DNA of 64,000 nucleotides from Alcanivorax sp. 1008 (GCF_020667895.1 NZ_JAFMPS010000006.1:18398-82397); one strand, 5' to 3'; shown: positions 43,184-54,322, counted from the first letter of the stretch. The notes: generated by a model from the sequence alone, not told the origin. A program made the numbers and translations.

Positions 43184-44248
43184 TCACCCGGCGGTCGTTG
43201 AGCAAAGCCTTTCAAGTGCCCAGTCCACATGCTCCTTTACCATTTCCGGCACGTCCTTTTGCCGCTGCTGCAGCGCGGCAATCACCTCCGCGGACCGGGA
43301 TCCATTTCCCAGTGCTACAGCCAGGTTCCTCAACCATCCCGCATAACCAGTGCGGCGAATCGGAGAGCCTTCGGTGCGGTGCAGGAATTCTTCTTCAGTC
43401 CACATGAACAGTTCCAGCAGGGAGGCCTGGTCCAGTCCGTGGCGTGGTTGGAAGTCGCCTTCCTCGCTGTGTCGGGCAAAGCGATTCCACGGGCACACCA
43501 GTTGGCAGTCGTCGCAGCCGAAGATGCGGTTGCCGATCAGCGGGCGCAGCTCGGTAGGGATGGCACCTTTGTGCTCGATGGTCAGATAGGAAATGCACTT
43601 GCCCGCGTCGAGTTGATACGGCGCGATGATTGCTGCGGTAGGGCAGATATCGATGCAGGCACTACAGGTGCCGCAGTGGTTGCTGGCCGGTTGGTCCAGC
43701 GGCAGGGGCAGGTCTGTGTAGATCTCGCCAAGAAAGAACCAGCTGCCTGCTTTACGGTTGATGATCAGGGTGTGTTTGCCTTGCCAGCCGAGGCCGGCTT
43801 TTTCCGCAAGGGGCTTTTCCATTACCGGGGCGCTGTCGACGAAGGCGCGGGCCAGTTCGCTGTCTTTTACTGCATGGCGAATTTGCTCGGCCAGTTTGCC
43901 CAGACGTTTGCGGATCAGCTTGTGATAGTCCCGGCCCAGGGCGTAGCGCGAGATATAGGCCTTGTCTGGGTCGCGCAGCAGTTCCATGGTGGCGATGTCG
44001 GCGGGTAGGTAGTCCATGCGTAGCGAGATGACCCGCAGGGTCCCCGGTTCCAGGTCCGCCGGGCGGCTGCGTTTGCGGCCGTGGGCGGCCATCCAGTCCA
44101 TGCCCGCCTGATGGCCGTCGGCCAGCCAGGCATCCAGCCGCTGTTCAGCCAGGGTCAGGTCGATGTCGGCAATACCGACCTGCTGGAAGCCGAGTTCACG
44201 GCCCCAGTGTCTGATTTGTGTCGCCAGTTCGCCAAGATCTACAGACAC
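43184..44248 (-). CDS. queG: epoxyqueuosine reductase QueG
   Basis: 354 aa. Two 4Fe-4S binding clusters (CGTCSACIDICP and CDDCQLVCPWN) and the N-terminal cobalamin-binding DUF1730 domain. It performs the last step of tRNA queuosine synthesis. Divergent from nnr. Confidence 0.95.
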   Translation of the reverse strand: MSVDLGELATQIRHWGRELGFQQVGIADIDLTLAEQRLDAWLADGHQAGMDWMAAHGRKRSRPADLEPGTLRVISLRMDYLPADIATMELLRDPDKAYISRYALGRDYHKLIRKRLGKLAEQIRHAVKDSELARAFVDSAPVMEKPLAEKAGLGWQGKHTLIINRKAGSWFFLGEIYTDLPLPLDQPASNHCGTCSACIDICPTAAIIAPYQLDAGKCISYLTIEHKGAIPTELRPLIGNRIFGCDDCQLVCPWNRFARHSEEGDFQPRHGLDQASLLELFMWTEEEFLHRTEGSPIRRTGYAGWLRNLAVALGNGSRSAEVIAALQQRQKDVPEMVKEHVDWALERLCSTTAG

Positions 44249-44306
44249 ATCATGAGCTCGCCTTCAGGGAGGGCTATAATCGGCGGCAATTACACAGGGT
44301 GCAAAT

Positions 44307-45824
44307 ATGACGGCCACACAGTTTCCGGAAATGCTGCATGACGCCGCCGGCGTACGCGAGCTGGATCGGCGGGCCATTGAGCAAGCCGGTATCGCCGGCG
44401 AGACGCTAATGGTGCGGGCGGGGGAGGCGGCGTTTCGGCGGCTGCAGGAGCATTGGCCCCATTGCCAGTCGCCGGCGGTGATCTGTGGGGCAGGCAATAA
44501 TGGCGGTGATGGCTATGTGGTGGCGTTGCTGGCGCAGAACGCCGGGCTGCACCCCCGGGTATATGCCACCGTGGCGATTGAGTTTCTGCGCGGCGATGCC
44601 CGCACCATGGCAGAGCGGGCCCTGGCGGAGGGGGTCCCGGTGACCGTGTTGGCGGATGTGCTGCCGGACCTGTCAGGCCATGATCTGGTGGTCGATGGTC
44701 TGCTTGGTACCGGGCTGGCTGGTACGGTGCGACCGGCATTGGCGTCGCTGATCGGGCATATCAATGCCAGTGGCTTGCCGCTGTTGGCGCTGGATATTCC
44801 CTCCGGGCTGAGTGCGGATACTGGTGCGGTGCTGGGCGCCGCCCTGAGCGCCAATGTCACCACCACATTTGTTGGCATGAAGCGCGGCCTGCTAACGGGG
44901 GCCGGGCCGGCCCTCACCGGCCAGCTGTACTTCGAGGATTTGGCCATTCCAGAGTCGGTTCAGCTCTCCCTTGCCGCCGATTGCCGCATGGTGGATATGC
45001 ATCAGCTGAGCAGGTTCTTGCCCCGTCGGCGCCGCGATGCCCATAAGGGTGATCATGGTCATGTGCTGGTGGTGGGGGGGGATTATGGTTACGCCGGTGC
45101 GGTGTTGCTGGCGGCGGAGGCGGCGGCCCGCAGTGGTGCCGGTCTGGTCAGTGTGGCAACGCGGCCAGAGCATGTTACTGCGCTGCTCGGGCGACGCCCG
45201 GAAATCATGGTGCGCGGCGTTGAGCATGGCGATGATCTGGGTTCGTTGCTGAAGCGTGCAAGCGTGGTTGTTTGTGGTCCCGGTCTTGGTCAGGACGCGT
45301 GGGGCTTTGGCTTGCTTGGCAAGGTGCTGGAATGTGGCCTGCCGCTGGTGCTGGATGCGGACGCCCTCAATCTGATTGCCCAGCACCAGTTGCATTGGCA
45401 GGCGCCGGCGGTGTTGACGCCCCATCCCGGTGAAGCGGCGCGACTGCTGAACGCCGATGCCCGTGCCGTGCAGGCGGATCGCTTTGCCGCTGTGCATGAG
45501 CTGGCCTCACGCTACCAGTCCACGGTGCTGCTGAAAGGTGCGGGCACTCTGATTGCCTGTACCGACCAGCCGGTGGCACTGGTGCATGCGGGTAATCCGG
45601 GCATGGCCAGCGGCGGCATGGGCGATGTGCTGTCGGGAATTATTGGCGCTCTGCTTGGTCAGGGTATTAAGCCTTATGATGCGGCCCGCTTTGCTGCGCT
45701 GGTGCATGGTCTGGCGGCGGATCGTGCGGTGCTGCATCAGGGCGAGCGCGGCTTGCTGGCCACGGATCTGCTGCCCCATGTGCGGCGGCTGGTTAACGGA
45801 ATTGAAAACGGGATTGATGAGTGA
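44307..45824 (+). CDS. nnr: bifunctional NAD(P)H-hydrate epimerase/dehydratase
   Basis: 505 aa. YjeF N-terminal epimerase (GAGNNGGDGYV near 60) plus C-terminal ADP-dependent NAD(P)HX dehydratase with GNPGMASGGMGDVLSG. Repairs hydrated NAD(P)H. GTGA overlap with tsaE shows coupling. Confidence 0.95.
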   Translation: MTATQFPEMLHDAAGVRELDRRAIEQAGIAGETLMVRAGEAAFRRLQEHWPHCQSPAVICGAGNNGGDGYVVALLAQNAGLHPRVYATVAIEFLRGDARTMAERALAEGVPVTVLADVLPDLSGHDLVVDGLLGTGLAGTVRPALASLIGHINASGLPLLALDIPSGLSADTGAVLGAALSANVTTTFVGMKRGLLTGAGPALTGQLYFEDLAIPESVQLSLAADCRMVDMHQLSRFLPRRRRDAHKGDHGHVLVVGGDYGYAGAVLLAAEAAARSGAGLVSVATRPEHVTALLGRRPEIMVRGVEHGDDLGSLLKRASVVVCGPGLGQDAWGFGLLGKVLECGLPLVLDADALNLIAQHQLHWQAPAVLTPHPGEAARLLNADARAVQADRFAAVHELASRYQSTVLLKGAGTLIACTDQPVALVHAGNPGMASGGMGDVLSGIIGALLGQGIKPYDAARFAALVHGLAADRAVLHQGERGLLATDLLPHVRRLVNGIENGIDE

Positions 45825-46255
45825 TCAGCGAAACAATTCAGCTTGCCGATGAAGCCGCCACCGAGGCCCTGGGGGCCGCGTTGGCAAAACGGATAACTTG
45901 CGGGGTGGTTTGGCTGCAGGGTGATCTGGGCGCCGGTAAAACCACCCTGGTGCGTGGCTGGCTGCGAGCACTGGGCCATGTCGGCGCGGTAAAAAGCCCC
46001 ACCTATACCATTGTTGAGCCGTACCAGTTCGCTGATGTGCCGATCTACCATTTTGATCTCTACCGGCTGAGTGATCCGGAAGAGTTGGAGATGATTGGTG
46101 GCCGTGACTATTTCGACCGGGATGCACTGTGTCTGGTAGAGTGGCCACAACAAGCCGGTGCGGCATTGCCGGAACCTGCATTGATAGTCTCGCTAACACC
46201 GGCCAACGGTGGGCGAGAGGCGACACTGACATTTCCGGAGTCCGGACAGGCATGA
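45821..46255 (+). CDS. tsaE: tRNA t6A ATPase TsaE
   Basis: 144 aa. Walker A GDLGAGKTTLVRG, and the HFDLYRL and DALCLVEWP segments. ATPase partner of TsaB/TsaD in t6A37 modification of tRNA. GTG start (45821) overlaps the nnr stop; ATGA overlap with amiB. Confidence 0.95.
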   Translation: MISETIQLADEAATEALGAALAKRITCGVVWLQGDLGAGKTTLVRGWLRALGHVGAVKSPTYTIVEPYQFADVPIYHFDLYRLSDPEELEMIGGRDYFDRDALCLVEWPQQAGAALPEPALIVSLTPANGGREATLTFPESGQA

Positions 46256-47607
46256 CGAACTGGCTTTTGCGGATGCTGATTGTGCTGATGTGCTGTGCTG
46301 CTAGTGCGGTAATGGCGGCACAGCAGATCGACTCGGTGCGCATGAGCAAGTCACCGGACGCTACCCGCATCGTTTTTGATTTGCAGGCGCCCCTTCAGCA
46401 CACCGTTAACAAGCTGGGTAATCCGGATCGTATTGTGGTGGACCTGGATGGTGCCGCCCTGAACTTCGACTTTTCCAAGCTGGATTTGCGTAACTCGCCC
46501 ATACGGGAAATTCGCACCGGCCAGCATGCCGCCGATAAGGTGCGAGTGGTGCTGGACCTGACCAGCGCCCAGCGGCCCAAGACCTCTATGTTGGCGCCCA
46601 GTGAGGGCAGCGGTTGGCGGCTGGTTATTGATCTGTTGGCAGATCTGGATCCCGAAGATCCGCCAAACCAGGTGGCAACCATTTCGAAATCACCTTTGGG
46701 TGAAACGCTGGCAGACTTCAGGCCCATGGTGGTTGCTCTAGACCCCGGGCATGGTGGTCAGGACCCGGGGGCCATTGGCCCCAGCGGCACCCGCGAAAAA
46801 GATATTGTGCTGCAAATAGGCAAGCGGTTGGCAGATCATATCAATCGTCAGCCTGGCATGCGTGCAGTGCTTGTGCGTACCGGCGATTACTATGTGCCAC
46901 TGGCAGATCGTCGCCGGATCGCTGCTGACAAATATAATGCGGATGTATTCCTGTCCATCCATGCGGATGCCTTTACAGATTCCCGTGCTCATGGCGCGTC
47001 GGTTTTTGCCCTATCCCATCACGGCTCTACAAGCGCCAGAGCGGGCTATCTTGCCCGCATCGCTAACGACTCGGACAAGGTTGCCGGTGTCTATAAAGAA
47101 GAGCGGGAGAATAACTCGCTGCTAAATGTGATTGCGGATTTGACCACCTCGGGATCGCTTACTCACAGCCTGGTATTGGGTCGGATGATTCTTGAAGAGA
47201 TGGGTCAGGTTACCAAGCTGCATGGCGATCGGAGGAAGGTGGAACAGGCGGGCTTTGCCGTGCTGAAAGAACCGAGCATGGTGTCACTGCTAGTGGAAAC
47301 CGGTTTTATTTCAAATCGCACCGAAGAAAAGAACCTGCGTAGCAGTGCCCATCAGGAAAAAATGGCCAAGGCCATTGTCGGTGGGCTGCACAAGTATTTT
47401 GAGATGCACCCGAAACCAGAAACCTATTATGCGTTGCTGCGCAGTCGTGGTGGTGTCCGTCCTGCCACCCACAAGATTAATAGCGGCGAGACAATTTCTT
47501 CCATTGCACGCCGTTATGATATTTCAGAAAACTCCCTGCGAGAGCATAACAAGCTACGTGGCGACAAGATTCGTGCGGGTCAGGTATTGAGAATTCCGCC
47601 GGGTTAA
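46252..47607 (+). CDS. amiB: N-acetylmuramoyl-L-alanine amidase (AmiB/AmiC type)
   Basis: 451 aa. Signal peptide to about residue 23 (AVMAAQ), AMIN domain (about 25-135), amidase_3 catalytic zinc domain (ALDPGHGGQDPGAIG, HADAF, VETGFISN), and C-terminal LysM (HKINSGETISSIARRYDI). A periplasmic enzyme that splits septal peptidoglycan. Start ATG 46252 overlaps tsaE stop. Confidence 0.93.
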   Translation: MTNWLLRMLIVLMCCAASAVMAAQQIDSVRMSKSPDATRIVFDLQAPLQHTVNKLGNPDRIVVDLDGAALNFDFSKLDLRNSPIREIRTGQHAADKVRVVLDLTSAQRPKTSMLAPSEGSGWRLVIDLLADLDPEDPPNQVATISKSPLGETLADFRPMVVALDPGHGGQDPGAIGPSGTREKDIVLQIGKRLADHINRQPGMRAVLVRTGDYYVPLADRRRIAADKYNADVFLSIHADAFTDSRAHGASVFALSHHGSTSARAGYLARIANDSDKVAGVYKEERENNSLLNVIADLTTSGSLTHSLVLGRMILEEMGQVTKLHGDRRKVEQAGFAVLKEPSMVSLLVETGFISNRTEEKNLRSSAHQEKMAKAIVGGLHKYFEMHPKPETYYALLRSRGGVRPATHKINSGETISSIARRYDISENSLREHNKLRGDKIRAGQVLRIPPG

Positions 47608-47642
47608 TTTGTGTTGTAGGAAAGTTCTAGTTGGGGTGTTGT

Positions 47643-49466
47643 TTGTCTCGTATCCAGTTGCTTGATCCGCGTTTGGCCAACCAGATTGCTGCCGGTGAGG
47701 TGGTGGAGCGGCCTGCGTCCGTGGTTAAGGAGTTGCTGGAAAACGCTCTTGATGCTGGTGCCGATCAGATTCAGGTAGATGCGGAGCAGGGCGGCGTCAA
47801 GCTGATCCGGGTGCGGGATAATGGTGGCGGTATTGGTGCGGATGATTTGCCCCTGGCCCTATCCCGTCATGCCACCAGCAAAATTCGTACGCTCGATGAT
47901 CTGGAGGCAATTGGTTCGCTGGGGTTTCGTGGTGAAGCACTGGCGGCGATCAGTTCCGTATCGCGCCTGACACTTACTTCTAATGTGGCCGACAGTTCGG
48001 AAGGTTGGCAGGTGTCGGTGGAGGGGCGAGACATGGCGGCCCAGGTGCAGCCGGCGGCCCATCCACGTGGCACCAGCGTGGAAATGCGTGATCTGTTTTT
48101 TAATACGCCGGCCCGGCGACGGTTTTTGCGCGCTGAAAAAACCGAGTTCAATCATCTTGAAGAAGTATTTCGCCGTATTGCCCTGAGCGAGTTCGCCACC
48201 GCATTTCGTTTGATGCATAACCAGAAAGTGATCCATCAGTTGCCTGCCGCAACCACGGATGTTCATCGTGCTCAGCGAGTTGCCAAGCTGTGTGGAAGCG
48301 CTTTTATAGAGCAGTCCATCGCCGTCGATATTGAGCACGGCGGCTTGCGTCTGCATGGCTGGCTTGGCTTGCCAACTTTTTCCCGGTCGCAGTCCGATCT
48401 GCAATATTTCTTTGTTAACGGTCGGGTAATTCGTGATCGTGTGGTCAGTCATGCGGTGCGCCAGGCCTATCGGGATGTGCTGTATCACGGTCGCCATCCT
48501 GCCTATGTTCTGTTTTTTGAGCTCGACCCTGCTCAGGTGGATGTTAACGTTCATCCCACCAAGCATGAGGTGCGCTTTCGCGAGCAGCGCATGGTGCATG
48601 ATTTTCTATATCGCTCCCTGCACCGGGCCATCGCTGAGGTGCGTCCAGGGGCTGAGACGCAACCGACTCGCGCCGATGATTCTGCATTGATGAATGACGA
48701 GGTCATGTCACCACAGCAGCCTATGCCGTCCCGGCAGTCAGGTTTGGCGCTGGGCATGCCGCAAAATCGTCCGCCGATGTTGGCTGGCGAAGGGCACCAG
48801 CAAGCCGCCCGTTATGGCGACCTGCTGCGCCCTCGGGTGGAAGAGTCGTCACCGGCATTTGCACCCGCGGCCGACGATGTGGCGCCACCGCTCGGCTTTG
48901 CTGTGGCGCAGATACACGGCATTTATATTCTGGCGGAGAATGCCGATGGCATGGTGCTGGTGGACATGCACGCCGCCCATGAACGAATCACCTATGAGCA
49001 TCTGAAAACCTCCTGGGCGGAAGACAAAGTGCGTAGTCAGCCGCTACTGGTGCCGGTGTCCATGGCGGTCTCCAGTCGTGAGGCGGACTTTGCTGAACAG
49101 TCGCCGGAGGTGTTTCAGCGGCTCGGTTTCGTTATCCAGCGAGCCGGACCGGAAACGTTGATTGTTCGTGAGGTGCCAGCGCTGATGCGTGAGGCCAACC
49201 ATGAGGCGCTGGTCCGCGATGTGTTGTCGGATTTGCTCAGCCACGGCAGCAGTAGCCGCATCGAGGCGGTGTTGGACGAGTTGCTTTCCACCATGGCCTG
49301 TCACGGCAGTGTTCGAGCCAACCGCCGACTGACCATTGCGGAGATGAATGGCCTGCTGCGTGATATGGAAGCCACCGAGCGTAGCGGCCAGTGCAATCAC
49401 GGCCGACCAACCTGGACGCAGATGTCGCTGAAGGAACTGGACCGCCTGTTTATGCGGGGCCGCTGA
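47643..49466 (+). CDS. mutL: DNA mismatch repair protein MutL
   Basis: 607 aa. GHKL ATPase motifs ([42 protein letters not shown]) and the C-terminal dimerisation domain with [10 protein letters not shown] and CNHGRPT. The family start is MSRIQLL, so TTG at 47643 is used; the RBS is weak. 36 bases after amiB. Confidence 0.95.
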   Translation: MSRIQLLDPRLANQIAAGEVVERPASVVKELLENALDAGADQIQVDAEQGGVKLIRVRDNGGGIGADDLPLALSRHATSKIRTLDDLEAIGSLGFRGEALAAISSVSRLTLTSNVADSSEGWQVSVEGRDMAAQVQPAAHPRGTSVEMRDLFFNTPARRRFLRAEKTEFNHLEEVFRRIALSEFATAFRLMHNQKVIHQLPAATTDVHRAQRVAKLCGSAFIEQSIAVDIEHGGLRLHGWLGLPTFSRSQSDLQYFFVNGRVIRDRVVSHAVRQAYRDVLYHGRHPAYVLFFELDPAQVDVNVHPTKHEVRFREQRMVHDFLYRSLHRAIAEVRPGAETQPTRADDSALMNDEVMSPQQPMPSRQSGLALGMPQNRPPMLAGEGHQQAARYGDLLRPRVEESSPAFAPAADDVAPPLGFAVAQIHGIYILAENADGMVLVDMHAAHERITYEHLKTSWAEDKVRSQPLLVPVSMAVSSREADFAEQSPEVFQRLGFVIQRAGPETLIVREVPALMREANHEALVRDVLSDLLSHGSSSRIEAVLDELLSTMACHGSVRANRRLTIAEMNGLLRDMEATERSGQCNHGRPTWTQMSLKELDRLFMRGR

Positions 49467-49467
49467 G

Positions 49468-50445
49468 GTGTCGAACCCGCCGGTAATATTCCTGATGGGG
49501 CCCACCTGCTCCGGCAAAACCGGTGCCGCGGTAGAGCTTGTGCAGCGCTTGCCGCTGGAAATCATCAATGTTGATTCTGCGCTTGTATATCAGGGCCTGG
49601 AGATCGGTGCTGCTCGGCCTGAACCGGAGGTGCTGGCAAAAGCTCCGCATCGCCTGCTCGGTTTTCTTGATCCATCCGAACCCTACTCCGCCGCCCGTTT
49701 TCGCGAAGATGCCCTGGGTGAGATTGCCGATATCCATGCCAACGGCAACATCCCTCTGTTGGTTGGCGGCACCATGCTGTATTTCAAGGCGCTGCAGCAG
49801 GGGCTGGCGGATTTACCTGCTGCCGATCCTGTGGTGCGCGAAGCCATCGACGCCATCGCTCGTGAACATGGCTGGCCGGAGGTGCACCGTCAGCTGGCTG
49901 AGGTGGACCCGGAAACGGCTGCCCGGCTGAAGCCCAATGATGGCCAGCGCCTGCAGCGGGCGCTGGAGGTCTATCGCCTGACCGGCGAGCCGCTGTCCGC
50001 ATTGCATAGAAAGCAGAAGTCTGTCGCATTGTCTGACACAGAAGAAAATCCTAGCCCGGCTTTTCCGTATACTGCGACCTGTCTGGCGCTGGCTCCGGCT
50101 TCCCGGGCGCTGCTACATGAGCGCATTGCTGAGCGCTTCCACACCATGCTTGAAGACGGACTGGTGGAAGAGGTGCGACAGCTGAAGTCTCGCCAAGACC
50201 TGCATCGGGAACTGCCGGCCATCAAGGCAGTCGGTTATCGGCAGGTCTGGGACTATCTCGACGGTTTGTATAGTTATGAAGAAATGGTGGATCGCGGCAT
50301 TATCGCGACCCGTCAGCTGGCCAAGCGGCAGTTCACCTGGCTGCGAGGATGGCCAGAGCTGGAGTGGTTCGATAGTGACCACCCGCAACTGATTGAGCAG
50401 CTGGAAAACCGGCTTGCGCCCCTGCTGGATTCGGTGTTTAGTTGA
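49468..50445 (+). CDS. miaA: tRNA dimethylallyltransferase MiaA
   Basis: 325 aa. Walker [21 protein letters not shown] and [14 protein letters not shown]. Adds the isopentenyl group at A37 of tRNA. GTG at 49468 begins 1 base after the mutL stop. Confidence 0.96.
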   Translation: MSNPPVIFLMGPTCSGKTGAAVELVQRLPLEIINVDSALVYQGLEIGAARPEPEVLAKAPHRLLGFLDPSEPYSAARFREDALGEIADIHANGNIPLLVGGTMLYFKALQQGLADLPAADPVVREAIDAIAREHGWPEVHRQLAEVDPETAARLKPNDGQRLQRALEVYRLTGEPLSALHRKQKSVALSDTEENPSPAFPYTATCLALAPASRALLHERIAERFHTMLEDGLVEEVRQLKSRQDLHRELPAIKAVGYRQVWDYLDGLYSYEEMVDRGIIATRQLAKRQFTWLRGWPELEWFDSDHPQLIEQLENRLAPLLDSVFS

Positions 50446-50567
50446 CCGCAAGCAGCAGGCCGGAAGCCAATAGCTGCGCTGATCCATGTTTTGCTGAAAC
50501 GTTGTGCAAAAACTTGCCCGAACTGCTGGGCGCCCATTTTTTAAGGATCATCCAAGGAGTCACTGAC

Positions 50568-50834
50568 ATGTCAAAAGGGCACTTGCTACAAGACCCTTTC
50601 CTGAACGCCCTGCGGAAAGAGCGTATTCCGGTTTCTATTTTTCTGGTCAACGGTATCAAGCTGCAGGGGCAGATTGAGTCCTTTGATCAGTATGTGGTGC
50701 TGCTGAAGAATGCTGTCAGCCAGATGGTATACAAGCACGCTATTTCTACCGTGGTGCCGGCGCGCAATCCGCGCACTACCACTCCCGTGGGTCACAGTGG
50801 CCTGCCGGCGGATGATGACTACGACGCTGATTGA
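50568..50834 (+). CDS. hfq: RNA chaperone Hfq
   Basis: 88 aa. Complete Sm domain ([30 protein letters not shown], then [12 protein letters not shown]). AAGGAG upstream fixes ATG 50568. The C-terminal tail is short (ends DDDYDAD). Followed by a strong terminator before hflX. Confidence 0.97.
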   Translation: MSKGHLLQDPFLNALRKERIPVSIFLVNGIKLQGQIESFDQYVVLLKNAVSQMVYKHAISTVVPARNPRTTTPVGHSGLPADDDYDAD

Positions 50835-50861
50835 TTGCACTAAACGACGATTATTGAACCT

Positions 50862-50893
50862 GCAAAAAGCCACGCATCGCGTGGCTTTTTGTG
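50862..50893 (+). terminator. Rho-independent terminator after hfq
   Basis: GCAAAAAGCCACGC / GCGTGGCTTTTTGTGC stem around an ATC loop ending in a T-run. It lies 14 bases before hflX, so it probably attenuates read-through into the hfl genes. Confidence 0.85.
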
Positions 50894-50906
50894 CTGAGGC
50901 CTGTTG

Positions 50907-52268
50907 ATGGATCTGTTTGACAGTACCGAAGCAACCCGTACTGATGTTGGTGAGCGGGCTCTGCTGGTGCATATGGACCTCCCGGATGGTGCCGGCCGGG
51001 AAGACCTTGATGAATTTCACCATCTGGTGTCGTCCAGTGGCGTTGTGCCGATTCTGGAAGTCACCGGTCGTCGCGACCGCCCGGATGCGGCCTTGTATGT
51101 CGGCTCGGGTAAGGCGGCAGAAATCGCCGAGCTGGTGGCCGAACACGAAATCGACGTGGTGCTGTTTAACCATGCCCTGACCCCGGCTCAGGAGCGCAAT
51201 ATTGAGCGGGTGGTCAAAACCCGGGTGCTCGATCGCACCGGCTTGATTCTGGATATCTTCGCCCAGCGAGCCCGTACCCACGAAGGCCGCCTTCAGGTCG
51301 AGCTGGCGCAGTTGCGCCATATGCAGACCCGACTGGTGCGAGGCTGGACCCACCTTGAACGGCAGAAGGGCGGTATTGGTCTGCGTGGTCCCGGTGAAAC
51401 CCAGCTTGAGACCGACCGTCGTCTGGTGCGTGAGCGTATTCGCGCGATCGAGGCGCGTGTCGAGAAGGTCCGTAGCCAGCGTTCCCAGGGACGCCGTGCC
51501 CGGCAGCGTGCGGAAACCCCGCTGGTGTCGTTGGTGGGCTATACCAATGCGGGCAAATCGACGCTGTTCAATCGCCTGACCGATGCTGAGGTCTATGTGG
51601 CGGATCAGCTGTTCGCGACGCTGGATCCGACCCTGCGCAAAGTACGTATTCCCGGCGTAGGGCCGACTATTCTGGCGGACACCGTGGGGTTTATTCGCCA
51701 CCTGCCTCATCGGCTGGTGCAGGCTTTTCGGGCCACTCTGGAGGAAACCCTCAGTGCTGGTTTGTTGCTGCATGTCACTGATTCGGCCAGTGACGAGCGT
51801 GACGAAAACATCGCTGCGGTGGATGCGGTGCTGGAAGAAATTGGCGCTGATCAGGTGCCGGTGCTGCATGTTTTCAACAAGATTGACCTGCTCGATACCG
51901 CCGCACGGATTGATCGCGATGAAGAAGGTCTGGCAGTGCGGGTGTGGCTGTCGGCGGTGACCGGAGAGGGTATTGAGCTGCTGCATCAGGCCATGGCAGA
52001 GCGCTTGGCGGCCAATTGGGTGGATCGCTGGATTGTGCTGCCGGCGGCCGCGGCTGGTCGGCTGCGGGCCAGGCTGCATGAGGCTGGTGAAGTTTTAGCC
52101 GAGCAGACCACTACAGACGGCAATCTTTTACTCAGAGTGCGCCTGAACCGGGTACACTTCCTGCGCCTGTTGCGCGAAGCGCAGCTGGATGAACAGGATG
52201 TCTTCACGGCATACCCTGAGGTTGCAGTGGAAAATGAGCCTTCCTACAATCCCGAAGCCTCTCACTAA
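50907..52268 (+). CDS. hflX: GTPase HflX
   Basis: 453 aa. N-terminal HflX domain with LAQLRHMQTRLVRGWTHLERQKGGIGLRGPGE and GTPase motif GYTNAGKSTLFN; DTVGFIRHLP. Splits stalled ribosomes. GAGG 7 bases before ATG 50907. Confidence 0.95.
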   Translation: MDLFDSTEATRTDVGERALLVHMDLPDGAGREDLDEFHHLVSSSGVVPILEVTGRRDRPDAALYVGSGKAAEIAELVAEHEIDVVLFNHALTPAQERNIERVVKTRVLDRTGLILDIFAQRARTHEGRLQVELAQLRHMQTRLVRGWTHLERQKGGIGLRGPGETQLETDRRLVRERIRAIEARVEKVRSQRSQGRRARQRAETPLVSLVGYTNAGKSTLFNRLTDAEVYVADQLFATLDPTLRKVRIPGVGPTILADTVGFIRHLPHRLVQAFRATLEETLSAGLLLHVTDSASDERDENIAAVDAVLEEIGADQVPVLHVFNKIDLLDTAARIDRDEEGLAVRVWLSAVTGEGIELLHQAMAERLAANWVDRWIVLPAAAAGRLRARLHEAGEVLAEQTTTDGNLLLRVRLNRVHFLRLLREAQLDEQDVFTAYPEVAVENEPSYNPEASH

Positions 52269-52289
52269 GCGCGAAAAGCGGAGAATTCA

Positions 52290-53426
52290 ATGGCCTGGAA
52301 TGAACCTGGCGGAAACAAGCCCCGAGACCCTTGGGGTGGCGGTGGTGATCAAGGCCCGCCTGATCTGGACGAAGTACTGAAGAACCTGCGCGGCAAGTTT
52401 TCCGGTCTGTTTGGCGGAAAAGCTGGCGGCAATAATGGTGGCGGCGGTGCGGTAGTGGCTATCGTGCTACTGGCACTGGTGCTGTTGTATCTGTTCTGGG
52501 GCGCCTTCACGGTGCAGCAGCAGGACCGTGCCGTGGTGCTCAGTTTCGGTAAATACGACCGAACTCTGGGTCCGGGTCTTAACTGGCACTGGCCGCCTGT
52601 GGAAACCTTCCGCCGGGTCAATGTGGATCAGGTGCGCGAGCACAGCGTCCGTGAAGAGATGCTGACCCGCGACACAAACATTGTCGGCGTAAATCTTAAA
52701 GTGCAGTACAAGGTGGTGGATGCGCAGACCTATGTATTGCGCGTTGCTGATTCGGAAGCCGTGCTCAAGCATGCAGTTGAGAGTGCCCTGCGTCAGGTAG
52801 TGGGTGCCTCCACCATGGATCAGGTGCTGATTGAAGAGCGCGAGCGCATCGGTGCTGATGTGGGCACTCGCCTGCAGAAATATCTGGATCAATACAACAC
52901 CGGCCTGCTGATCGTTGAGTTGATTCTTGACCGTACCGCTGCCCCGGAAGCAGTGCGTGATGCATTTGATGACGTGGCCCGGGCCAAGGAAGACGAAGAG
53001 CGCTTCCGCAATGAAGCCCAGACCTATGCCAATGGTGTGATTCCAGATGCCAGCGGCCGCGCCCGTCGTCTACGCGAAGAAGCACAGGCATACAAAGAGC
53101 AGGTGGTAGCCCGTTCCCAAGGTGATGCGCAGCGCTTCGAAGCGTTGCTGACAGAGTATCGTCGCGCCCCGGCGATTACTCGTGATCGTCTCTATCTGGA
53201 GACGCTGGAGCAGGTTTTGGGCGGCGCCAGCAAGGTGCTGATCGATACCAAGTCGGGAAACAACATGCTCTATTTGCCGCTTGATCAGATGATCCGCCAG
53301 CACAAGGAAAGTCGCGCTCTGGCGGAGCCTTCCACTAGCGCCAGTGGCGTGGCTGCACCCAAGTCTTCGTCGGCAAGTGAGCGCCCGCAAACTGGCTATG
53401 GCAGCCGCACAAGGGAGATTCGCTGA
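52290..53426 (+). CDS. hflK: FtsH modulator HflK
   Basis: 378 aa. Gly-rich N-terminus (PWGGGGDQG), one membrane helix (about 50-72), then SPFH/band-7 domain. Forms the HflKC cage around FtsH protease. Stop and hflC start overlap (TGATG). Confidence 0.95.
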   Translation: MAWNEPGGNKPRDPWGGGGDQGPPDLDEVLKNLRGKFSGLFGGKAGGNNGGGGAVVAIVLLALVLLYLFWGAFTVQQQDRAVVLSFGKYDRTLGPGLNWHWPPVETFRRVNVDQVREHSVREEMLTRDTNIVGVNLKVQYKVVDAQTYVLRVADSEAVLKHAVESALRQVVGASTMDQVLIEERERIGADVGTRLQKYLDQYNTGLLIVELILDRTAAPEAVRDAFDDVARAKEDEERFRNEAQTYANGVIPDASGRARRLREEAQAYKEQVVARSQGDAQRFEALLTEYRRAPAITRDRLYLETLEQVLGGASKVLIDTKSGNNMLYLPLDQMIRQHKESRALAEPSTSASGVAAPKSSSASERPQTGYGSRTREIR

Positions 53427-54322
53427 TGTCTCAGAGAAGCACGCTATTCCTCGCGCTTATCGCCATGGTGCTGGTAATCGGTTCCGAGTCTTACTACGTC
53501 GTCAATGAAACTGAAAAGGCGGTGTTGAAGCAGTTCGGTAAGATCATCAAAAGTGATATCCAGCCGGGCATCTATCCCAAGCTGCCGTTCCTGCAGTCAG
53601 TAATCCGGGTCGATGGTCGAGTGCTGACCCATGATGTGCCGACCCAGCCGTTCCTGACTTCAGAAAAGAAAGTGCTGAACGTGGATTCGTTTGTGATCTG
53701 GCGTATTGCTGATGTGCAGCGCTACGTCACCACGCTTGGCAGTGGCAGCACCGACAGCATGCGTATTCAGGCGGAAGCCCAGCAGCGTGTTGACGGTCGG
53801 GTGCAGCAGGCCCTGCGTGATGAGTTTTCCAAGCGCACCGTTAATGACGTGGTGGCAGGTGAGCGCGAGGCGGTCATGAACCAGGTGGCGCAGACCGTTA
53901 ACGAACGCACCCTGGCGGATCTTGGCATCGAGGTAATCGACATTCGCGTCAAGCGGGTCGATTGGCCGGAAGAAGTCCGCGGCCGGGTATTTGACCGGAT
54001 GCGCGCCGAGCGGGCCCGGGATGCCGCGGGTCATCGTGCCAAGGGTCGTGAGGACGCCGAGGGTATCCGTGCGGATGCTGATCGTCAGGCCACGGTGATC
54101 ATGGCAGAAGCCTATCGTGATGCGCAGATTCTGCGTGGTGCCGGTGATGCCGAGGCGGCCTCTATCTACGCCAAGGCGTTTGGTCGTGATGCCGAGTTCT
54201 TCCGCTTTTATCGCAGTCTGGAAGCTTACCGCGCCAGCCTGGGGAACCCGGAAGACCTGCTGGTACTGGAGCCGGATAGCGACTTTTTCCGTTATCTGAA
54301 AAAATCCTCCGGCGGTCGCTGA
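53426..54322 (+). CDS. hflC: FtsH modulator HflC
   Basis: 298 aa. N-terminal membrane helix (about 5-22), SPFH domain, helical C-terminus (…DAEAASIYAKAFGRDAEFFRFYRSLEAYR). Partner of HflK. A terminator follows 70 bases downstream. Confidence 0.95.
   Translation: MSQRSTLFLALIAMVLVIGSESYYVVNETEKAVLKQFGKIIKSDIQPGIYPKLPFLQSVIRVDGRVLTHDVPTQPFLTSEKKVLNVDSFVIWRIADVQRYVTTLGSGSTDSMRIQAEAQQRVDGRVQQALRDEFSKRTVNDVVAGEREAVMNQVAQTVNERTLADLGIEVIDIRVKRVDWPEEVRGRVFDRMRAERARDAAGHRAKGREDAEGIRADADRQATVIMAEAYRDAQILRGAGDAEAASIYAKAFGRDAEFFRFYRSLEAYRASLGNPEDLLVLEPDSDFFRYLKKSSGGR

Noticed and set aside
50586..52079. 497-codon open frame on the minus strand
   Set aside because: Antisense to hfq and hflX, both clear; no domain or RBS.
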